From CALLCD01 sp039196965 (GTDB lineage: Bacteria; Pseudomonadota; Alphaproteobacteria; Caulobacterales; Hyphomonadaceae), in the NCBI GenBank assembly GCA_039196965.1, contig JBCCUK010000017.1:1-64000 (forward strand): a DNA stretch of 64,000 bases. Direction: 5' to 3'. The first letter of the stretch is position 1; every line of letters starts with the position of its first letter. The notes under the pieces were generated by a model. It saw only the letters and a program-made list of their open reading frames with translations. It did not search any database and was not told the DNA's origin. Position numbers and translations under genes: made by a program. Shown in pieces: positions 8,902 to 17,129 of the stretch.

Positions 8902-9791
8902 ATTCTGTAGAATCGTTCCGCTGTGCCTGCGAGCATTTGCCTTTGTTCCCTCACCGAGAAGGAAGACACTATATTGATATGGGCAACCATGACCTCGCCA
9001 TAGGATGCATGCAGCCTATCGACGGGGAAGTTCGATCCGAAGGCAACGCGTTCCGGGCCGAAGATATCTATGACTGACAGAACGTGAGGCCGTATGCCTT
9101 CTGTTGTCCAATCATGATTGAACATTCCAAAGCCAGACACTTTGCAGATCAGATTAGGTAATGCCGCTAGTGCTCGTAAGCCGGTCTGCCACTCCTCAGT
9201 TCCGTTCTTTGTAAAATCGCTTGGCGAGCCGCAATGGCAGAGCGCGACATTGAGCTCCGGCACCCCTCCAAACACCTCCGCAGCGGCGCGCATCAGAGGC
9301 GGGGTAAGTTGCAAGTCAAAAGAGAGACCTCTTTCTGCGAGGCGCTTTAAGCCAGAAAGGAATTCGGGGTTCTCAAGTAGGGCAGCTGTTCCTGTCTGCC
9401 GATCTTCCTCAGTGCTTCGACCGACGATCTGACGCACGCCCCGGAAGCGCGGTGACTTGGCGTGCTGATCGAGAGCCGCATCTCGCTGCTGGTCAGTAAG
9501 GTCACAGAATGCCACGATCGCATTGGGCATTTCATGGCTTCGCGCTTGGCTGTCTATCCACATCGTCTCGGCTACTGCGTCTTCCTCTGCGACGCCGCAT
9601 TGTATGTGAACAGACTTTCGAACTGGTAGCGTGCCTATATCGGCGATGAGATCCGTCGCATGATAATTCTTTTGAATTGGGGCAGGGTCGCCGAAGAAAC
9701 GGATTACCCCTTTTTCCGCGAGCCATGTATGCTTGCAGACCTCAAGGTCCCATAAATGATGGTGAGCATCGACGATGTAATCGTCTGTCAT
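8898..9791 (-). CDS. Amidohydrolase-2 family metal hydrolase (lactonase-like)
   Basis: 297 residues. The metal-binding start DAHHHLWD (residues 8-15, His10-x-His12) and the late FGSNFPVDRL match the amidohydrolase-2 group that includes L-fuconolactonase and 2-pyrone-4,6-dicarboxylate hydrolase. The usual GSDWP aspartate is replaced by Asn here, which happens in part of the group. These enzymes open lactones or hydrolyse C-O bonds in small acids. It is the last gene of the cupin-SDR-SnoaL-amidohydrolase operon; its ATG overlaps the upstream stop by 4 bp (TCAT at 9788-9791 on the plus strand). Lactone opening before aldol cleavage is a reasonable role but unproven. Confidence 0.85.
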   Translation of the reverse strand: MTDDYIVDAHHHLWDLEVCKHTWLAEKGVIRFFGDPAPIQKNYHATDLIADIGTLPVRKSVHIQCGVAEEDAVAETMWIDSQARSHEMPNAIVAFCDLTDQQRDAALDQHAKSPRFRGVRQIVGRSTEEDRQTGTAALLENPEFLSGLKRLAERGLSFDLQLTPPLMRAAAEVFGGVPELNVALCHCGSPSDFTKNGTEEWQTGLRALAALPNLICKVSGFGMFNHDWTTEGIRPHVLSVIDIFGPERVAFGSNFPVDRLHASYGEVMVAHINIVSSFSVREQRQMLAGTAERFYRI

Positions 9792-10849
9792 GGAGCAAGC
9801 CGTGCCGTTTCAATCTGTCGGCGGACAGCCAGATCATCCCAGATGGTCACCTCTTCCCGAACCCGGCCATTCATTATGCGGAATTGCGACACCGCCATAA
9901 TCAGGATTGGCGCTTGGGTGGGTGCGCCATATCGACCATCGCCGCTATGGCCCCCTCGCAAACTCCATCTAATCGCAACGTCCCGCGCCTCTCCGAGATA
10001 AGGGATCTCAGCGATATGTTCGATGTTCAGTTGGACGTCCGGCAGGGCGGACCAGAGGGGTTGCATCCATTCGATCAGCTGATCTGGTCCGTATAAAGAT
10101 GTCGATCCCGGCATGTGAACGTCAGCTCGGAAGTCGTAGACACCATTTATGGCTGTGTCTGTTCTGTCCAAATGGATCGCTTGGAGTGCGAGAGTAGCAA
10201 TCTCCGACGCCGATCCATGCGCGGCGACCGCCTCAGGCGCTCCCATGCCAGCTCCATTGCGCCCAGTGTGGAATTCAATCAGGCTGAAATCCGCCTGCTG
10301 GTCGGCTCTGGCCTGGTCCTTCGCGACCTGATCCGGGTCGAGACCTAACTGCTGTACCAGTCCCAGATTGTCCCTCACCAGCCATTCCCGTATGACTTTG
10401 TTCTCCTTGCAAAGGCAGTCAGCGATGGTTTGAACTCGGACAGTCTTTCCTGTCGCAGGGCCAAATTCGCTGCCGCCCTGATTGGTCATTTTCGATGTGA
10501 TAAGGTGCGAGGAGTAAAAAGCTCCATCGCCTTCATCTGACCAGATAACATTGTCCGCATCGAGACGGCGATCCGGGAAGGCGTCCAGTGTGGCGTAAGT
10601 ATTCTGGACGACGGTCGCCGCGCCAGTGATATCTCCGGCGAGGGTGTGTATGGGACAGTCCTCAGCATACCAATCATGGCAGCGTTCGACTTCTTTATCG
10701 TGCCATATCCGTTCGGTGATCCGAATAATGAAGTGAGGGAAGTCGACGAACTCCTCGCTAAAGCCGGGAAGGTCCATGCGTCGTCCCGGCGTTGGTGAGA
10801 GCATGTCAGTTATATCTGTGGTGGCGACATGGGTGATCGGGTCTGACAT
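9788..10849 (-). CDS. Two-domain SnoaL-like (NTF2-fold) protein
   Basis: 353 residues with two NTF2/SnoaL-type halves. The first contains ERIWHDKEVERCHDWYAEDC and VIREWLVRDN; the second contains INGVYDFRADVHMPGSTSLYG and VREEVTIWDD. Ester cyclases of polyketide pathways have one such fold; duplicated cytoplasmic versions occur in catabolic clusters without a settled function. No signal peptide. It is translationally coupled to the amidohydrolase and lies 8 bp after the SDR. Dehydration, isomerisation or aldol-type chemistry on an unstable intermediate would fit the fold. The fold call is sound; the function is unknown. Confidence 0.75.
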   Translation of the reverse strand: MSDPITHVATTDITDMLSPTPGRRMDLPGFSEEFVDFPHFIIRITERIWHDKEVERCHDWYAEDCPIHTLAGDITGAATVVQNTYATLDAFPDRRLDADNVIWSDEGDGAFYSSHLITSKMTNQGGSEFGPATGKTVRVQTIADCLCKENKVIREWLVRDNLGLVQQLGLDPDQVAKDQARADQQADFSLIEFHTGRNGAGMGAPEAVAAHGSASEIATLALQAIHLDRTDTAINGVYDFRADVHMPGSTSLYGPDQLIEWMQPLWSALPDVQLNIEHIAEIPYLGEARDVAIRWSLRGGHSGDGRYGAPTQAPILIMAVSQFRIMNGRVREEVTIWDDLAVRRQIETARLAP

Positions 10850-10857
10850 TGAAAATC

Positions 10858-11586
10858 CTAATGAGCTGTCCAGCCGCCATCTACAATAAGACTATGCCCC
10901 GTGACCATATTCCCGCCTTGGCCCGCGAGGTAAGCAACGGCTTTTGCCACGTCTTTCGGCTGGGCGATCTGTCCGAGAGGGATCATCTGTTCGACGAAGG
11001 CGGAAAACTCAGGGTCGGATAGCATGGGCCGTGTCAGCGGTGTCTCGACAAAGGTCGGCGCGACGGAATTCACTCTTATGCCCCTCGGTGCGAGCTCGAC
11101 AGCCATAGCTTTTGTGAGCCCCTCTATGGCATGCTTGGTCATGCAATAGACCGTGCGGCGCGGCGATCCGACATGACCCATCTGCGAAGTGATATTGATG
11201 ATCCTGCCGCCCTCCGGCATTACGCTCAGGACGGTTCGCGATATCCGATAGGTCGCCCGAATGTTCAGATTGATCATCAGATCCAGCGTGGCATCATCCA
11301 CATCTGTCATCATTTTCGGCACATTCGTCCCGACATTGTTGACCAGAATGTCGATGCGACCCTGCGCTTGAATGTGCGCGAGGCATTCATCGCTCGTCGC
11401 ATCTCCCTCCCAGGGTGAACACCGATCTCTATCGCAGCCATTCACCAGATCGGTCAGATCGTCCGACGGCCGGGCAACCGGGATGATGTGCGTACCGCTG
11501 GCATAAAGCTCTTCTGCGATGGCGCGCCCGATCCCGCGGCTGGCACCTGTGACTAGGGCGGACTTACCAGCGAATTCAGACGTCAT
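10858..11586 (-). CDS. Short-chain dehydrogenase/reductase (FabG-like)
   Basis: 242-residue classical SDR. The nucleotide site is TGASRGIG (13-20), with NNVG at 83-86, catalytic Ser at about 134 (NITSQMG), and Tyr147 and Lys151 (YCMTK). The C-terminal VNSVAPTFVETPL and VDGG are standard. It would oxidise or reduce a secondary alcohol/ketone with NAD(P). Second gene of the operon behind operator D; its ATG overlaps the cupin stop by 4 bp. Oxidation of a sugar-like substrate to a lactone is one option in this context. Confidence 0.9.
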   Translation of the reverse strand: MTSEFAGKSALVTGASRGIGRAIAEELYASGTHIIPVARPSDDLTDLVNGCDRDRCSPWEGDATSDECLAHIQAQGRIDILVNNVGTNVPKMMTDVDDATLDLMINLNIRATYRISRTVLSVMPEGGRIINITSQMGHVGSPRRTVYCMTKHAIEGLTKAMAVELAPRGIRVNSVAPTFVETPLTRPMLSDPEFSAFVEQMIPLGQIAQPKDVAKAVAYLAGQGGNMVTGHSLIVDGGWTAH

Positions 11587-12575
11587 GACCAGTGAATCTG
11601 CGGTGCCGTTTCACTGCCGCGCACAGCGATCAAAGTTGCTGGTGCATCTCCCACATTTTCGAATTTGCGCGTTCCGTTGCGTGGCACAGTAAGCGTGTCA
11701 CCAGATCCCAGGACGGTTGTTTCCTCACCGATTGAAACACGGGTCTGACCGGATTGGGCAAACCACACGTCCGGTATATCGAAGTGATGGATCGGTATGA
11801 CGGATCCGGGTGCTAACTTAAGCTCCGAAATGCGGAAGCCGTGCGGCCAGTCCATACGGCCATCGCCGACCAGTACCCTTTCAGACACGCCGTCAAGGCT
11901 TTCGAACGCACCGCGGGGCCCTTCATCATCGCACCGCGCCACACAGGACTTGAGTTCTTCATCGTCGAAGACCTGCAATTCGGCAACCTGCTCACGCGTT
12001 GTTACCGGCATGCGCCGCTTGCCGTCGGGAATAGTCTCCCCCTTTGCCGTGTCAATCAGCATTCCGTCATCGAGCAGAACGAGGCCATACTCTGTTGCAA
12101 GGTCAAAGACTTTCGGAGCCCACAGAACCCTACCGGGATCATCGCCGCCAAGCACGGCCCAAAGGAAACCGACATCGTCACCGATATTCTTGAACCCTCG
12201 AAAAAGGCGGGTGGGGATGGAGATTAACTCGCCCGGTCCCATCGTCACTTGGGCATCGTCGCCGTGCTCACCGAGATCGAACCGCCACTGGCCTGTATGT
12301 ACGTAGAAGACTTCGGCGGTGTCGTGACTGTGCTGGGAATTGGTGCAACCGGGCGGTTGGCGCGCGCCGCCAATGTTGAAGCCGTGGGGCTCGGCGATAT
12401 GAACATGCTGGCTCGGGTTTTCCGAAACTCCAGGGCCAATCACCGTGAAATTCTCTTTCTTGTCAGAGCCCGGCGTCCGGGTGTCGATAAACGCATCAAG
12501 GCAAGGTAAAAGCTCCGCATACCTAACAATTCGCTCATCAATACCGGTTGTATTTGCTGTTAGTGTATCTGCCAT
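11583..12575 (-). CDS. Bicupin protein
   Basis: 330 residues with two cupin domains. Domain 1 has His82, His84 and Glu88 (QHSHDTAEVFYV) followed by VTMGPGELISIPT, but the fourth metal ligand, normally His, is not apparent near RLFRGF. Domain 2 has PIHHFDIPDVWFAQSG and looks degenerate. The layout recalls gentisate-dioxygenase-like and sugar-isomerase-like bicupins, but neither can be asserted. The start is supported by GGGGAAG (12580-12586 region, minus strand). It is the first gene of a four-gene operon with operator D 38 bp upstream. It may be an oxygenase, isomerase or ligand-sensing protein. Confidence 0.75.
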   Translation of the reverse strand: MADTLTANTTGIDERIVRYAELLPCLDAFIDTRTPGSDKKENFTVIGPGVSENPSQHVHIAEPHGFNIGGARQPPGCTNSQHSHDTAEVFYVHTGQWRFDLGEHGDDAQVTMGPGELISIPTRLFRGFKNIGDDVGFLWAVLGGDDPGRVLWAPKVFDLATEYGLVLLDDGMLIDTAKGETIPDGKRRMPVTTREQVAELQVFDDEELKSCVARCDDEGPRGAFESLDGVSERVLVGDGRMDWPHGFRISELKLAPGSVIPIHHFDIPDVWFAQSGQTRVSIGEETTVLGSGDTLTVPRNGTRKFENVGDAPATLIAVRGSETAPQIHWS

Positions 12576-12613
12576 TGTGCTTCCCCAACTCTATCCTGTG
12601 CATTCTCGCAAAT

Positions 12614-12629
12614 TTGCATTCGAAGTCAA
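12614..12629. promoter_or_regulatory. Operator D of the LacI-type regulon
   Basis: TTGCATTCGAAGTCAA, identical over all 16 bases to operator A. It sits in the 62-bp gap between the alpha/beta hydrolase stop and the cupin start, 38 bp upstream of the cupin ATG at 12575 (minus strand). An exact repeat of a 16-mer at two promoters 12 kb apart supports a real regulatory site. Confidence 0.75.
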
Positions 12630-12637
12630 TTTCTGTA

Positions 12638-13381
12638 TTAAACGATTTTTAGCGCCACGTTCCCCGTTCGCGTCAGCCTTGCGCCAGGTTTGTCCAGGAG
12701 ATTGATCAGAGCTTCGGTCACCCGCTCCGGCTGTTCGAGGACGGACAGATGCCCGCATTTCTCCAGAATTCGCAGGTCCGCATTGTCTATGCAGGACGAA
12801 ATCTCAATATGTCGATCCGGCGGGCAAACTGTATCTTCTGCACCGCCGACAACCAGCGTCGGACAAGCAATGGAAGGCAGATCATCGAGATATGACTCCC
12901 GTGTTGAGAGCGCCATGGTCTGGCTACAGAACACATGTGCTCCAAGATCCCGCCCCATTGTTTCCAAAAGCCGTAGCCGCTCTGCAGTATGGTTTTCCGG
13001 ATGCAGATATTGCGGCTTCAACTCCTCACGCAGAACCAGATCCAGGTTGCCTGACGCGACTCGTTTCAACTGATTTTTTCTGGCCTCACCGGCAGCATCT
13101 GCCCGGGCGGTTGTATTCAGAAGGGCGAGGTGAGAGATCCGCTCCGGAGCCTGTTTGTAAAGCTCAAGGGCGATCAGTCCGCCCATCGAAAGCCCAACAC
13201 AGGCAAATCTTTTAGGGGCCTTTCTTAAAATAGATTTCGCGATGCTCTTTAAGGACAGGCCGTTGGTTATGTCGCCATATCTGCAGTCAAATCCATCGGC
13301 CATCAGTGCGCGAGTTTGCGCTGAAAAGAGCCGGTAGTCACACATGAATCCGGGTAGGAATACGATTGCCGTACCGGGCAT
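12638..13381 (-). CDS. Alpha/beta-hydrolase
   Basis: 247 residues with no signal peptide. The triad is readable: nucleophile Ser65 in GLSMGG (63-68), Asp183 (GGAEDTVCPP) and His211 (CGHLSVLEQPE). The early FLPGFMCD supplies the oxyanion segment. Such enzymes cleave esters, lactones or carbon-carbon bonds of ring-cleavage products. It has its own operator (E), so it belongs to the LacI-type regulon, with the cupin operon following in the same direction. The ribosome site GGGAG lies in the loop of a short RNA hairpin just before the ATG. Confidence 0.88.
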   Translation of the reverse strand: MPGTAIVFLPGFMCDYRLFSAQTRALMADGFDCRYGDITNGLSLKSIAKSILRKAPKRFACVGLSMGGLIALELYKQAPERISHLALLNTTARADAAGEARKNQLKRVASGNLDLVLREELKPQYLHPENHTAERLRLLETMGRDLGAHVFCSQTMALSTRESYLDDLPSIACPTLVVGGAEDTVCPPDRHIEISSCIDNADLRILEKCGHLSVLEQPERVTEALINLLDKPGARLTRTGNVALKIV

Positions 13382-13382
13382 C

Positions 13383-13410
13383 GTTCAAGGCTCCCTTTCA
13401 ATCCTTGAAC
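13383..13410 (-). promoter_or_regulatory. Hairpin around the ribosome site of the alpha/beta-hydrolase gene
   Basis: GTTCAAGG (13383-13390) and CCTTGAAC (13403-13410) form an 8-bp perfect stem with a 12-base loop. In the minus-strand transcript the loop holds AAAGGGAG, the likely ribosome site, and the start codon follows one base after the stem. The upstream arm is also the inner arm of the operator E palindrome, so the structures share sequence. A translational effect is only a suggestion. Confidence 0.4.
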
Positions 13411-13441
13411 TATTTTGCATTCGAATGCAAAATAGTTCAAG
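13404..13441. promoter_or_regulatory. Operator E: extended 38-bp perfect palindrome
   Basis: The core TTTTGCATTCGAATGCAAAA (13413-13432) is flanked by further perfectly matched arms (CTTGAACTA on the left, TAGTTCAAG on the right), giving 38 bp of perfect dyad symmetry centred at 13422/13423. It ends about 22 bp upstream of the hydrolase ATG (minus strand). It is much longer than one LacI-type dimer needs, so a second protein or a cruciform/RNA structure may be involved. Confidence 0.75.
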
Positions 13442-13822
13442 TCATCTATTCAAACCTTTCTGGAAGCTAGAATCGGTTGCCGAGTGGCTGAAGGAGGTTT
13501 GGACGATAGTGATTGTGGATATCATGGCCGAAGGAAAAATTGGTGCGGTACCGATCCCCGCTCAGCTATCTCGACGCCGTCTATTTGATGCGCCCGCAAA
13601 AGGTGCGGAGTTTTGCATAGCGCTGGTAGCAAATCTTTTTTTTCAATCTTTGGGAACAAATAGGCCACGGTCGGCATATTTGTAATAGATGCAGCCTCGA
13701 ATCCGCGTGTTCCCGGGGCTTTCTTGTCTGTTTTGTGCAACGGGATCTTCAGGTTCCGGCACAAAATGCCGCGGAGCCATACCGGTTTATCATTCAAAAC
13801 CAAATAAAGATTTTAGAACAAC
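13442..13822. other. Gene-poor stretch between operator E and the GGDEF-EAL gene
   Basis: About 380 bp with no convincing gene. Short open frames exist on both strands, but none has a ribosome site, a recognisable family or codon use like the neighbours. It includes a tRNA-Ser-like D-arm string near 13479 that cannot be folded into a tRNA. The right end (13800-13860) is AT-rich, as expected for a promoter. Confidence 0.5.
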
Positions 13823-13837
13823 TTAAAGTTGATTTAA
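13823..13837 (+). promoter_or_regulatory. CtrA box upstream of the GGDEF-EAL gene
   Basis: TTAA-AGTTGAT-TTAA is a perfect match to the CtrA full site TTAA-N7-TTAA. It lies 54 bp upstream of the ATG at 13892, in AT-rich sequence. CtrA is the cell-cycle master response regulator of alphaproteobacteria and often controls motility and c-di-GMP genes. Binding is inferred from the motif alone. Confidence 0.6.
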
Positions 13838-13891
13838 TTCTTTTTGTAGTAGCTCCTCTACTCCGCCATGGGTCTTCGTGGAGCGTATAGG

Positions 13892-16108
13892 ATGACAGCA
13901 TTTAAACGCATTGAAGTGGTTGGTGGGGCCATTGTCTGCGCATGCCTCTTTTTTCTTATAGGAGGCTATATCTATCATAATATCCATGAGGAGCGATCGC
14001 TCGTTGATGAGCGTCGCCTGAATGAGATATCAAGTTCAGCTTTAGCTATAAAATCTGCCGTCCTCGGCACGCGGGAAATAGAAAAGGAACTCTTCCTGAC
14101 CGGAAGGGCCGAGGCTGCCGACGCTCTGTTCGCGGAACTGGAACACCTAGAACGGATCGAGAAGCCGAAGCTCGAAGACATCGAGACCATGTCCGATGTA
14201 GATCTGACGGAGTCCCTAGCGCGTTACCTAAGCGCGGCCGCTTCCGGAGCATCCTTGCTGACGACACTCGGGCTTGATCATAATTCGGGGCTCGAGGGTA
14301 AGTTTCGGAACGCGGTTCATACTGTGGAGCGTGAGTTTCAACGTCTCGACAATGCCACGTTACTTGCCCATCTCATGTATCTTCGCCGTTATGAAAAAGA
14401 CTTCATGATGCGGCTCGATCCGGCCTATTTGGAACAGTTTCAGTCTCGTATGTCACTACTCCAGTCGGAGCTTCTGGACCTTGGTCTGGAAGAAGACGCT
14501 CGGCTGAACATACTCTCCAACCTCAACACTTATGGTCATAGCTTCACTCTTTGGACAGAGAACAGAGTGAAGTTGCAGGAGGCACAACAAACCTCAGACG
14601 CGGCCGAAATGGCCATCGTAGGGCAAATCGATCGTTTAATATCCTTCGTTCTTGGGAAAGCCGAAGCTAGCGAAAAGGAGACGGACATGTCGGATCTCTT
14701 TTCCGATATGGCGGTTATTTTGACCGGCATTCTGGGTCTGGTATTCAGCTTTATTCTTGTCCGTATGCTGTATTTACAGAGACGCTTGGCGGACGAAGTC
14801 CACAAACTCGCCCATCTCGATGTTTTAACGCAATTGGCAAACCGCCGAGGCTTCACAGAGCACCTTTCGGCAAAGCTCGCCGAATCCGAGCAATGCGCTG
14901 AAGGCGATCTGATCGTCGGCATTGTCGACCTTGATGGCTTCAAGGGGGTGAATGATGTTTATGGTCACGCAGCTGGAGATGAATTGCTGAAGCGCGTGGC
15001 GACACGCCTGCGAGACGTTCTGCCAGCGGACGCTTTCATCGGGCGGCTAGGGGGTGACGAGTTTGGCATCGTCGCAAATATGCCGCGCGGTGCGGAAGAC
15101 GCGATCTGGCTCGGCCATGTCTTGTGTGAATCTCTCGACACGCCTTTTGATCTCAGCGAAGGGGTTGCCCGCGTCGGGGCCTCCATAGGGTTCACGACCC
15201 GGCGGCCGGAGGATAAATCTATAAGCGATTTGCTTGAGCGGGCCGACTATGCGCTCTACCAGTCCAAGCAGAACGGCAAAGGCAAGCCGATCTTGTTTTC
15301 AGATCAGCATGAAAGCGATGTGCAGAAGGCCCGCCAGATTGAGCGCCTGCTGCTTGATGCCGATTTGCAACGCGAGATCACCATCGCCTTTCAGCCTATT
15401 GTTGATCCAGCAACCGGTAACACCATAGGTATGGAAGCTCTTGCCCGCTGGCATAATGATGCACTCGGCGTGGTAGCACCTTCAGACTTCATATGTATCG
15501 CCGAACAGATTGGCATCATCAACGATATTACAGAAGTCGTATTGGAGAAGTCACTCAAGGCGGCTACCACATGGCCTGAACATGTCTTCCTGTCCGTAAA
15601 CCTCTCGGCCCTCGATATTGCAACCGAGGAGGCTGCCCAGCGTATCGTCAACAAGATTATGGCGTCTTCTTTTCAGAATGAACGGTTGTTCCTTGAGGTG
15701 ACGGAAACCATCCTGATGAACGAGTTCGAACGGAGCAATCAACTGCTCGATCGGTTTCGGCAACTCGGTGTGAAGGTGGCCCTTGATGATTTCGGTACGG
15801 GATATTCAAGCCTCGGTTATCTCAGCAGACTACCGATCGATCTCTTAAAAATAGACCGCTCCTTTATGGCGGGGATCGAGGAGAACGCCACATCGCGGCG
15901 TGTCCTGAATACCATCGTGTCGCTGTGTAGCGATATCGAGGTCAAATGCATCATTGAAGGCGTTGAGCGCGAGAGCCAACAGAAGATTGTCTCGAACCAG
16001 GGCTCTGTTCTTGCCCAGGGCTTTCTGTACTCCCGGCCGATGAACGCCGAGGAGGTTGCCGAACACTTCGGCCTGTCGAAAGAGTCACACCTTCAACTGA
16101 TCGCCTAG
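13892..16108 (+). CDS. Membrane-bound GGDEF-EAL c-di-GMP turnover protein
   Basis: 738 residues from the ATG at 13892, preferred over one at 13868 because GGAG lies 8 bases upstream. A membrane helix at about residues 11-29 and a second near 275-300 bracket a roughly 240-residue helical periplasmic sensor. GGDEF is intact at 387-391, with DVLTQLANRRG before it. The inhibitory RxxD site is not seen in its usual place. EAL is intact (Glu515-Ala-Leu517, EALARW) with LDDFGTGYSSLGYL and KIDRSF, so both diguanylate cyclase and phosphodiesterase activity are possible. It lies inside the catabolic cluster on the opposite strand, with a CtrA box upstream rather than the LacI-type operator. Confidence 0.93.
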   Translation: MTAFKRIEVVGGAIVCACLFFLIGGYIYHNIHEERSLVDERRLNEISSSALAIKSAVLGTREIEKELFLTGRAEAADALFAELEHLERIEKPKLEDIETMSDVDLTESLARYLSAAASGASLLTTLGLDHNSGLEGKFRNAVHTVEREFQRLDNATLLAHLMYLRRYEKDFMMRLDPAYLEQFQSRMSLLQSELLDLGLEEDARLNILSNLNTYGHSFTLWTENRVKLQEAQQTSDAAEMAIVGQIDRLISFVLGKAEASEKETDMSDLFSDMAVILTGILGLVFSFILVRMLYLQRRLADEVHKLAHLDVLTQLANRRGFTEHLSAKLAESEQCAEGDLIVGIVDLDGFKGVNDVYGHAAGDELLKRVATRLRDVLPADAFIGRLGGDEFGIVANMPRGAEDAIWLGHVLCESLDTPFDLSEGVARVGASIGFTTRRPEDKSISDLLERADYALYQSKQNGKGKPILFSDQHESDVQKARQIERLLLDADLQREITIAFQPIVDPATGNTIGMEALARWHNDALGVVAPSDFICIAEQIGIINDITEVVLEKSLKAATTWPEHVFLSVNLSALDIATEEAAQRIVNKIMASSFQNERLFLEVTETILMNEFERSNQLLDRFRQLGVKVALDDFGTGYSSLGYLSRLPIDLLKIDRSFMAGIEENATSRRVLNTIVSLCSDIEVKCIIEGVERESQQKIVSNQGSVLAQGFLYSRPMNAEEVAEHFGLSKESHLQLIA

Positions 16109-16118
16109 ACGCGATCAG
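16097..16118. terminator. Hairpin over two convergent stop codons
   Basis: CTGATCGC (16097-16104) pairs perfectly with GCGATCAG (16111-16118) around a 6-base loop, covering the stops of the GGDEF-EAL gene and the convergent SnoaL-like gene. There is no T-run on either side, so it is at best a weak bidirectional terminator or an RNA 3-prime end. Confidence 0.4.
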
Positions 16119-17125
16119 CTGCGGAGATTTTTGAGGCGCTGAAGAACATCCAGCCCCTGTTGTTTGAGATAATGGGGGATGTCGATGAACACCCAGTTTT
16201 CCGCAAGCTTGTCGTCGCGTCGGCGGTAGATATCGACAATCCGCATATCGGCCGGCGCACGCGCTTCTGGAAGGCCTAGAAATCCGCCGCGATTGCGATT
16301 GGTGAGATTGGCCCAGCCGAAAAAACCGCAAAAGTGCCCATCGGCAAGCCGGGCGACATGGCCATTGTAGACCTTCTCGGTCACGTTCATCCTGAATGGA
16401 TGCTGGTGCTGCTTCTGATAGCGGTCGATTGTGTAAGTTGCACCGATGCCGCACGGGCCATACCAGATCATGTCATCATGCCAGCACTTGGCAAGCAATT
16501 CCGGTGGGCATTCATAATCATCCAAATGATTGATCGACCGTAGATCCTCGATCATGCGGTTGACCAGCGCGATAGTCTTTTCTGTCTCGGCACGATCGGT
16601 TTCGCCGTGGAGCAAACCGTCATGGGTTTGCGGGCCGGGATACATAAAATAGGTGCCGGTCATCGGAGGCAGGGGATAGACACCGGCCTGGTGCATTAGG
16701 CCGAGTATGTCAATAAAAAGTGCGCTTTCCACGATGCGACCATTCTCGACGTGCATAAACTCCGCATACCGAAGAAAGGCCATGCGCCCGGTTTTTGGAA
16801 TGCCGATCCAGTCTTCATCGAACAAGCCGATGAAATGTCCCATGCTGCAGGTCCAGACGCTTTTGCCGTCATCGACATCATTCTCGCCTGCAAAGAAGAT
16901 ATCCTCACGACGCTGAAGGTTTTGAAGGGACGTGCGCAGGGGTTGCCAGAACTGCTCTATGACATCTGATGGCCGGTGCAACTCATAGAAGGGATAGACC
17001 CCACGCCAATGCAGGTCATCTGCGATGAATCTGCTCGCAGCGCTCGTCAGATGATCATCCGAACTCTGATCGAATGCCGCTGTATATTGCTGGACCAGGC
17101 ACTTTGCTTCGAGAATCCCTGACAT
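16115..17125 (-). CDS. SnoaL-like (NTF2-fold) two-domain protein, paralogue 2
   Basis: 336 residues, cytoplasmic, with two NTF2-type halves. It shares with the next gene the strings WYGPCGIG, a central QAGV segment and a C-terminal ENWVFID, so the two are tandem paralogues. Acidic and aromatic residues of the pocket are plentiful (WHDDMIWYGP). Related proteins are annotated as SnoaL-like polyketide cyclases or nuclear-transport-factor-2 family without proven function. It follows its paralogue by 4 bp and should be in the same operon, behind operator F. Confidence 0.75.
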   Translation of the reverse strand: MSGILEAKCLVQQYTAAFDQSSDDHLTSAASRFIADDLHWRGVYPFYELHRPSDVIEQFWQPLRTSLQNLQRREDIFFAGENDVDDGKSVWTCSMGHFIGLFDEDWIGIPKTGRMAFLRYAEFMHVENGRIVESALFIDILGLMHQAGVYPLPPMTGTYFMYPGPQTHDGLLHGETDRAETEKTIALVNRMIEDLRSINHLDDYECPPELLAKCWHDDMIWYGPCGIGATYTIDRYQKQHQHPFRMNVTEKVYNGHVARLADGHFCGFFGWANLTNRNRGGFLGLPEARAPADMRIVDIYRRRDDKLAENWVFIDIPHYLKQQGLDVLQRLKNLRS

Positions 17126-17129
17126 GGTG

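Noticed and set aside
13479..13520. String resembling the D-arm of tRNA-Ser (TTGCCGAGTGGCTGAAGG)
   Set aside because: No acceptor, anticodon or T arm can be folded around it, so it is not a tRNA gene and at most a fragment or chance match.
13522..13803. 93-codon minus-strand frame in the gap before the GGDEF-EAL gene
   Set aside because: No ribosome site and no coding-like composition; treated as non-coding.
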